Part shown: positions 57,001-64,000 of the stretch, one piece after another
How positions within the stretch are numbered: the stretch's first letter is position 1
Layout of the letters: each line of letters begins with the position of its first letter
DNA from: Alitta virens
Taxonomy: Eukaryota > Annelida > Polychaeta > Phyllodocida > Nereididae
Assembly: GCA_932294295.1 (NCBI GenBank)
Contig: OW028573.1
Location: forward strand, 19,488,155 to 19,552,154
Direction: 5' to 3'
Length of the DNA: 64,000 nt
The notes under the pieces: model-generated
Told to the model about the DNA's origin: nothing
The model's input: the letters and a program-made list of their open reading frames with translations, nothing else
The model's database searches: none
Position numbers and translations under genes: made by a program

Positions 57001-58636
57001 AACATCTCGGGCTAACCAGGGACCTGGGTAAATTTATTGCCTCACAATTTAAGCTGAGAAGGCAGCCAGGAGCAGTAAAAAAATCATGAACCAATGGTCG
57101 AGGTAAACAATGCCAGGCGCAGAAAAAAAAAGTAGCAGCTGCTTGTAAAAGCCAGTATCCATGGGTACAAGATGCCGCACATCATAACAAATGCATTTCT
57201 TGATGACCACCTGTGTGGCTGCTGTACCTGGGCTGGTGTCCCTGGGCACCCAATCAATCCTGTTGCTCTTTTTTAACCAATTTACCCTGCACAGTCAACA
57301 CCACTGATTTTTTTCTTTTCATTTCAACCAGAAGCCTTGAAATTCCATTCATAAAAGGTGGCTTCACAATGCAATGACAATGTTTGCATGTCAGTTTGCC
57401 CTTTGGCTCCATTTGGATATAACTTTTTGCGAAGTACCCGAGTCAATTTATCCCCCTTCAACCCACATGCCTATCTGGCTTATATCCAAGAATTGAAACT
57501 TTTTTTCTTTTTGTAGTTAACAAACCCATGATGGATTCGAAAGTAATCACATTTGGTTTTCAAACAAATACCCCAGAGCAATGGAATGAATCTCTTTGTG
57601 CACATAGTAACCCAGATTTCTTTTTTAATCTATAACACAACAGCTGCAGGGGTAGCATGCAAATGGTAAACGAAACATGCAGTCTTGCACAGCATAAACA
57701 GGGTTGGGGTTGTTATTTTTTTTAATCACAACTGCTTTGAAAAGTTTGTTTAATCCAAACTATGCATTTACTGCCATTAATACCTAATATGGAAAGAAAG
57801 TAACAGAACAAGAAGTTCAGAAAGTAATCGAAGAAAAACATACAGAACTTTTTCTTAAGAAATGATATGGAAATATAAAAATAATAAAAAACTGAAAATT
57901 AAAATTACAAAAAGAAGTGTGACGAAAGATATCCAGAAAGAATTGCTACAACAAAGAAATGCAGAAAGTAAGAAATGCAGAAAGAAAGAAATGCAGAAAG
58001 AAAGAAATGCAGAAAGGGCAATTAGAATGAATACTGACCCATCCTCCCTGCTCGGCGATCCATTTGGCGATATTCTCGAAGTGGATGAAGCGGCAGACGT
58101 AAGAGACGACCTTATGGAAGAAGCCCCGGATGCCCCTCTGAAGGACGGTCACGGCCATACGGTAGCCGAAGCAGAGCAGGGTGATGATGCGCCCCCAGTT
58201 GATGTTGCCATCTCGGAACAACCTGCAAGCAAACGTGTTGCAAATTAAGCATTGGTTTTCTTTTACAAAAATCATCAAAAAATGTTGCATTGTTTTAGCA
58301 CAAATTGCTCATAAATTTGACAAAGACAATATATATACAATTTTAATTTCTTAAAAAAATTTCTATATTGTTTTTGTTTCCTGCCTTAATTTATTTATTT
58401 TTTAAACACTTTCGAAAATAATTTACTCTCAATTTAACTTACTTGACAGAAATAGAATAGGCCTAATGGAAGCACTGGTATAAATGACTTACTTTCTGGC
58501 GACTCCAGCGAATGCATCATAGGCCGTGTCCGGGGTGATGTTGAGCATTTTGATCATCTGTCCGAACTGTGGGGCATAGCGGTCATTGAGGTCATCCCCG
58601 ATGAGGGCCAACTGACGCCCTACTTGCCACGTGGGT
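54012..58636 (-). CDS. BAK1: BCL2 homologous antagonist/killer (BAK), BH3 to membrane anchor
   Basis: Three exons join in phase: 58636-58493, 58222-58039, 54128-54012. The first carries the BH3 helix (WQVGRQLALIGDDLNDRY) with Leu and the invariant Gly-Asp, in near-exact BAK form. The second carries BH1 (FRDGNINWGRIITLLCFGYR) and BH2 (IAKWIAEQGGWV). The third encodes RAVLRYVPESIGW, a hydrophobic tail anchor (TIGLILSFAALTVATAFFL) and SRKQS before TAG. BAK is a pore-forming, pro-apoptotic BCL2-family protein of the mitochondrial outer membrane. BH3 and groove residues look intact, so it is probably active. BH3 exon entry is phase 1, so at least one exon lies upstream. The donor of the BH1/BH2 exon is the weaker GTCAGT. 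BAX and BOK fit the BH1 and BH3 sequences less well. Confidence 0.9.
54129..58038. other. BAK intron before the membrane-anchor exon
   Basis: About 54680-57020 is GC-richer and repeat-poor with many short overlapping frames and no recognisable protein. It is a candidate regulatory block. 57260-58020 is ordinary AT-rich intron. Confidence 0.4.
57954..58020. repeat. GAAATGCAGAAA minisatellite beside BAK exon
   Basis: Four copies of AAGAAATGCAGAAAG in tandem, starting 19 bp inside the intron from the BH1/BH2 exon donor (58039). Confidence 0.8.
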
Positions 58637-58649
58637 CTGAAAGCACACA

Positions 58650-58795
58650 AGACAGTCTTACGTCACTCACAGTGTCATCAACATTGCTTACGTCATTAAT
58701 GGTGACGTTGCTTGCGTCATTCATAGAGTCACTAACATTGCTTACGTCACCCGCTATAAAGGTCACCAGAGTGGATCACTCATGACGTCATCTGC
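58650..58795. promoter_or_regulatory. Cluster of TTACGTCA / TTGCGTCA words in BAK intron
   Basis: CTTACGTCAC, CTTACGTCATT, CTTGCGTCATT, CTTACGTCACC and ATGACGTCATC occur within 150 bp at about 30-35 bp spacing, in a degenerate repeat of AACATTGCTTACGTCA. These match CREB/ATF and C/EBP-ATF half-sites. It lies just upstream of the BH3 exon. Confidence 0.5.
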
Positions 58796-61700
58796 CCTAG
58801 TTAATATAATCCCCAATCAACGAACACTGCACGTGCAATGGAGAACGTTACAATGAATTGGTTAAGATAACAATAACAATGGAAATAGGTCAACGCCCAG
58901 CATCATCAGCAGAGATGCGGGCAGAGGGATGCTGAGTGGGGCAAGTAAGGTAAAGTGTAAAAGCTGCTAATAACAGAGGCCAGTTCAGACACAATTGGGA
59001 GACCCTTTGAGAACTTACTCAAAGAACTTCAGGAGGAATGCCCCCAGAAATACAACAGAAAAGAGTCAAAAGCGGAATAGCCATAGGATCACTTACATTG
59101 AAGTCCAGTTGAGAAGGACCCTTGTAAAGGACCCTTTAACTAGAGGCAATGCACACCTGCAAAGGGCCTCCCCCTCTGACCCACCCCATGACCCAACCCC
59201 ATGGCCAACAGCTTGAAGGGGGCCAGAGGCACAAGGTGAGAACAAACAGCGAATTAAAGACCAAGACAATACAGCAGACACTAGAACACGAAGGCAATGT
59301 ACTGGCTACCACTTCAAACACAATACGCCCATATGACAATGCACTGCATCTGCTGCTTCTGAGGCTGACATAGCATCGCCGTCACAACTCATTTAGCAGC
59401 CCACTGTTACAAAGTACGCATGCCAGGAGTCCTCTGCACAATCACGCGCCCAAACAAGAGCCTAGAGACCTCGTTAGTCTAACCCCAGTCCCAGGAAGGC
59501 ACTTCAAACGGCCCTCAATTGTCACTGTATTCCATAATGAAGCAGTAAAAAGCGGCTGGACATGGGCCCTTTCATGTTGGCAGAGACATTCAGCGGGCGT
59601 TTGACAAGGTGTGAAGTCCTGGCGACTTGGCTTGGCCTCAATCAACACCATGGCAACACAGGACTAGAGAGAAGGGGTGGGGTGTCTGGATCTTCTTTGA
59701 TCCGTTTGCCAGCTGTGGTTCACCCCTTTGCTACCTGCTTTGGATCCCTTGCCCGCATCTGGGCCCCCTGACCTCTTGACCTCCTCACATTTACCCCGGA
59801 CACCTGAGCAGCCCGCATTTTATTCTTTCCATTAGCTACACTTGATATCAACTATTAGAGGAGCACTCGCCGATTGACATTTTCCTGTGGTAACTGGACA
59901 ATTGTCAAATGCACGCGACTGTAGTTCTTCATTATGGGACGTGGGAAAGCTGCTTGGAGTGGCAATTATGTAAGTGGCCGTGATTTGCATTGATGGGAGG
60001 TGAAAAAAGAGGCACACAGCTGGTGGCTGCACTTGACGGCCCATTCCTTCATATCAAGTTCTTGAAGAGCCAGAGCAGCCTGCTTAGCCCTGCTAGGGCA
60101 GATTAAGTGACATGTAAGAGTCACTGGCACAGAATGGTGACACTCAAAACGCCCAGCGTGAAACAACCATCCCCACACAAAAAAGATGGAACAGATTGTG
60201 CTTCAAAGCAGGATCTGGGGGCCACGAAAACACACCATCCTCACCTTTGTGGGGCTATAATCACTATTAATGACACGATTAGCAGCTTGCCATCAAAGGT
60301 GCGCGGAAGATCTTGGTGCATTTAAGCTAACTACCATTACTGGGCCATTGAGGCATTTAACGCGGTCACCGTGATAATTGTAGCATAGAGCAGAGAAGTC
60401 GTGTCTTCGTGGCGGACTTAATTAAGCCAGGACCACCTGCAAGCCTCTCAAAGGCAGCACAATGCCCCCCTAACACAAGGAGCCTCTGCCCCGGGCCCTC
60501 CTCTACCCCGGGCCCTCCAGCTTAATCCAATATTTTGAGAGAGATCCAACGACGCTAAGAGACGCACCCCACACGCCTCATGCGACCCCTAGCGGCAATT
60601 AGCAGTTCTGCCCACCTCAGCATCAATCATTCACCCCAGTCGCCCATTGTCCAGTCCAGACTGACCACTGAGTGACCACTCCCCATATGGCGACCTGCTG
60701 GGTAGGCCCACCATCTCTAAGTCCCTTTTTTTACGCGGATGCTGTATGCAAACACTATCAATCACCAGGGAGACTGACCAAAAAATGACCAGGCAGTAAC
60801 TAGGGAGTGACCAGGAGGTTGGTGGTCCAGGGTGGCTACTGGTCACCCCTGCTGACCACTGCCGCCGGACACTGAGCAAATGGCCAAGCCCTGGGGTCAA
60901 GCGTTACACCTGTTTACAGCTCAGAACATCACCGATCATTCATTGAACAGATAGATCCTTCCTCTCGCAAATCACTTCAAAAGAAACGCACTTTGGCTCA
61001 TGTGATAATCGCGCCGAGGTCCCATCAACAGTTTGTCAGCGGATAACGAGTTTTTGCCGATCGCTCACAATTAGTTAATCAAGCGAGACAACATTGCTTT
61101 CCTTGTGCCAATTACTCATTATCTCATTAAATTTCAACTGAGCTATCCGTCTCAACTCCCCTTTTAACAATTATCCACTTTTTCCAAGCCATGAAAAAAG
61201 GCAATTGAGCGAGGCCTATGGTGGGCTGCGCATCATCACATTAAACAAGAATTTAACGCTGGCGTTTATTCACCATTAAGCAAATTCCCATTCATTTTAA
61301 CATTAGCTTAATTCCAACTTTCATAAATCGAGTTTTATGATCCCAGCAGGCCAGCATCATTTACCCCCAAGAATTTTACTTAAAATATTGAAATTTAATT
61401 TCAAGACACTCTAACAGAAAACATCAGGTCATTTGTCTGCAATTAGTGTCACTGTTGAGCATTGATGCTTTAATATTGGATGCAATGCCAGGCACTTCAA
61501 TATTCTAACTCCCCTGAATGATGGCGAAAAGTTTAACTAAATTAGGAGTCTTGATTATTCAATTAAAAAATTCACAAAAAACTGTAAATAAAATCGAATA
61601 TGCAAGTACCAGCAAAATTCAATTTAGTCTGTTAGTTCTCCAGGGCAGGAAAATTTGAAATATTGAATAAGTTTCTTTTACATTAGCCAATGATCAAATT

Positions 61701-62077
61701 AAATTTTGCACATATTTCATATCAAGTTCAAATGTTAATTTTATTTATAAATAATTTAATATATTGTGGAATTGTCAAAAGCCATCGATTAAAGTTTGAG
61801 ATTTTTTCTCAAATGTGTATCATATATTTAAACAACTAGTTTACTTTTTAAAGAAGTTATCTGAAAATCAAAACAGGCTCTTTTCATGATAAAATTTACA
61901 CCAGTTTGTCCCAGTTTATCATTTTTTCTTTACAAAAAAAAAATATTTAAAAAATTGAGATTTGAGCAGATGCATTTAGAATTGTCAATAATTTTGCAAC
62001 AGTGCAAATTTATTTGTCAATTTCTGTTCTTTTTAGCCCTTTCTTCCTTTTTCTCTTTAAAAGCTATATTTTCAGCC

Positions 62078-62274
62078 AATATAGTAACAATATGACTGCA
62101 ATGTGTTTAGCATCAGTTCAGTCCGTCACGGCGGGCCCGTCCGTCCGTCATCGGGGGATCGAAGTGGAGCGCAAACGAGGACGCGCTGACAGACGCTCCC
62201 AGATCGCTCAGAGCGCGCGTCGCACGTCACAAGCAGCGTCACGGACGCTTTGATCAATTGTCAATCTGGCACAG
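62078..62274 (+). other. Possible CpG-rich exon on the plus strand
   Basis: A pyrimidine tract and TTTTCAG acceptor lie before 62078 and CACAG|GTAAGTTC follows at 62274. The interior is unusually CpG-dense. The only Met frame (52 codons, Arg/Ser-rich) stops at 62253 before the donor, so if real it is non-coding or a 5' UTR exon. Confidence 0.35.
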
Positions 62275-63673
62275 GTAAGTTCATCAAGTGCTCTATGATT
62301 GATGGCGGCAGATAGAAGGCAGTAGCAGACCTGGACCTGTCAGTCCGACTTACACACATGTGCTGGCGATTAGAGGGCGATGACTGACTGGACAGTGGTC
62401 AGCAAATGGTCAAAGTGCCACTTTAAAGTGCCCTCAAAAGTGACCAAAGCACAGTCATGCCATTGATACTTCAGATAGCATATAACACAAAAGGAAACTA
62501 AAGGATCATAACTGGTCTCTTTCATTATCATTAAATGAGATGAATTAAATAAAAGGCATTGACACTGATAGCTGCCTCGATAAAGAGATAAGCATATGGC
62601 AGAATAATAATCAATGCAGCATCACACACTTGTGAAGAGGATGCTGTCATATGAGGAGTGGAAGTCACTTTGAACTCTCATCACATATTGATATTCTCAA
62701 ATCAGTATGCACAACTATCTCATTTGCACCCTTTTACACTATGATCCGTTTCTGCTACATTTGCCACAAGTCTTTCCTGTGTGTACTCGCTAAACATAAT
62801 TATCAGATTTCATAGGGGGAAAAAAGTCACTTTCCTTGTGCAATCAAATTATTGGAAAAAAAAAGAAAAAGACACAAACTGTAACAGATCACTGGGGTAA
62901 AATAACTAAACGAAACCTCATGATTTACAGAAACCTCAGCCTATAAAAAGTAATATTCATACTTAACAATGTAAGAAAATAACCTGTTCATATATTAAAA
63001 TAAGAAGAAGAAAAAAAAGTTCATTATGTGCAGAAACTTGCAGCCTATAAGAAAGCGCATGGACATATTTTTCAAAATTGACACTAATAACATTCCCTGT
63101 TAACATTAAAAAATTCTTATCAAGAATGCAATTAAGACAAAAATGAATAATAAATAAAATCATAATAATAAAAAAAAATTCAGGATATGATCATAAAAAT
63201 GTAATTACATATTTTCAGAAAATAAGAACACTATCGTATAACCAGCACATTTTGCAAACAACTACAAAAATAAAATTGCCTATTTAAAAAAAAAAAAATC
63301 TTAACGTAGGAAGTTCTTAGAACACAACTAGGTTTTAATCATCAATGCAATTGCCTGTTGCTTGTTTTTGTTGTTGTTTTTCTAATAAAAAAAAATCTAT
63401 AAAATCACAAATTCTATTCCTAATTGCTGCACATAAAAACATTGCCCGAAGTCCCAGCATAAAGTTACATAAAAAAGATGAAAGTGGAATTTGATGAAGC
63501 ACTACACATTTGGTTGCATGTAACCAAACCCTCATCAGTTACAGCACGTTATGCAATAATGACGATAAACATTCATAGATCACATAAATGTCGTCCCAGC
63601 AAGACAGCATTCTGCAATACGTCAAAGATAAACAAACCGCGTGATTGCATGATCATGTGTAAAGTGAGCATAC

Positions 63674-63735
63674 CTGGCAATTGGAGGGTCATCTCTGATC
63701 CGCCTGAATCTCTTCCAAACATGAGTGTAGCACAT
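63674..63735 (-). CDS. Candidate first coding exon of BAK
   Basis: A 62-nt frame from ATG (GCCATGT context) to AG|GTATGC reads MCYTHVWKRFRRIRDDPPIA. It ends with two bases, exactly the phase the BH3 exon needs (AG|A CCC). An in-frame TGA lies 12 bases upstream, so this ATG would be the start. Human BAK has YVFYRHQQE-type residues at a similar place, but the likeness is weak. The whole protein would be about 168 aa versus 211 in human, with little of helix 1. Confidence 0.35.
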
Positions 63736-64000
63736 GGCGATTGTTCATATACAGTCTTTTATCGATTGTCTTAATGATCCGATAGGTGTCACTATGTAAG
63801 TATGTCAGAGGTCGGAGTGACCCAAATAAACAATTCCAAGCAATCTGACGAGACTTGATAGTCCATGTGGGGAGGCTGACAGCAGCGTAATGATGCCGGT
63901 TCCCAGCCACATGGCAATGTTGTTGTGTCCCAAGCCAAAACACGCTCAATATTCATGAGGCCGCCAAGAAGGCTGCATCTCATTAGCTGTCAATCCCGCT

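Larger units (their letters stand above)
58637..63673. other. BAK upstream intron (putative)
   Basis: 58800-61350 is GC-richer with no recognisable protein; 61350-62070 and 62700-63400 are AT-rich. The CpG-dense block at 62120-62250 is listed separately. Confidence 0.4.

Noticed and set aside
57862..58248. 128-codon plus-strand frame
   Set aside because: Antisense to the BAK BH1/BH2 exon plus the adjacent minisatellite.

Overview
This is a stretch of animal genome: AT-rich DNA, GT-AG introns, small exons in large introns, tRNA-derived SINEs and short inverted-repeat transposons. The gene set (a BAK-type BCL2 protein, PRDM4, NDUFB2, a many-FN3 receptor) and the abundance of short dispersed elements fit a deuterostome marine invertebrate, most likely an echinoderm or hemichordate. 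That placement is inference, not proof.

Layout. (1) 390-25394, minus strand: the 5' part of a large N-glycosylated cell-surface protein with a signal peptide, a short Thr-rich linker and at least nine fibronectin type III (FN3) domains. All introns between its exons are phase 1. The gene runs off the left edge, so its membrane span and cytoplasmic part are not seen. An exon pair has duplicated inside it and left one intact pair flanked by two broken copies. (2) 29129-33510, plus strand: a complete PRDM4 orthologue (about 817 aa, nine coding exons), probably with a non-coding first exon near 25.9 kb, so it starts head-to-head with the FN3 gene. (3) 34490-36422, minus strand: complete NDUFB2, a 97-aa complex I subunit. 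(4) 37415-49463, plus strand: a nine-exon gene of about 1086 aa that joins an RNA recognition motif, a VWA domain with an intact MIDAS, a Tudor-like DUF4537 region and a coiled-coil tail. It seems to share a bidirectional promoter with NDUFB2. (5) 54012-58636, minus strand: BAK, with BH3, BH1/BH2 and membrane-anchor exons and a roughly 2.8-kb 3' UTR; a candidate first exon lies at 63674-63735.

Between and inside the genes lie several mobile-element relics. Two 628-bp copies of a TTA-flanked, Harbinger-like inverted-repeat element have ends that differ from each other but match within each copy. A 546-bp foldback element has 9-bp target duplications and opposed arrays of GTTGACA. There is also a 142-bp hAT-type element, a 486-bp Tc1-like element, a foldback in a PRDM4 intron, SINEs and minisatellites. 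Large GC-richer, repeat-poor blocks in the introns of genes 4 and 5 look like candidate regulatory DNA.

The genes do not form one pathway. BAK (mitochondrial outer-membrane apoptosis) and NDUFB2 (inner membrane) only share an organelle. No CRISPR array, rRNA gene or intact tRNA gene was seen. All gene models were built by hand from splice signals, reading phase and remembered family resemblance; no database search was run.
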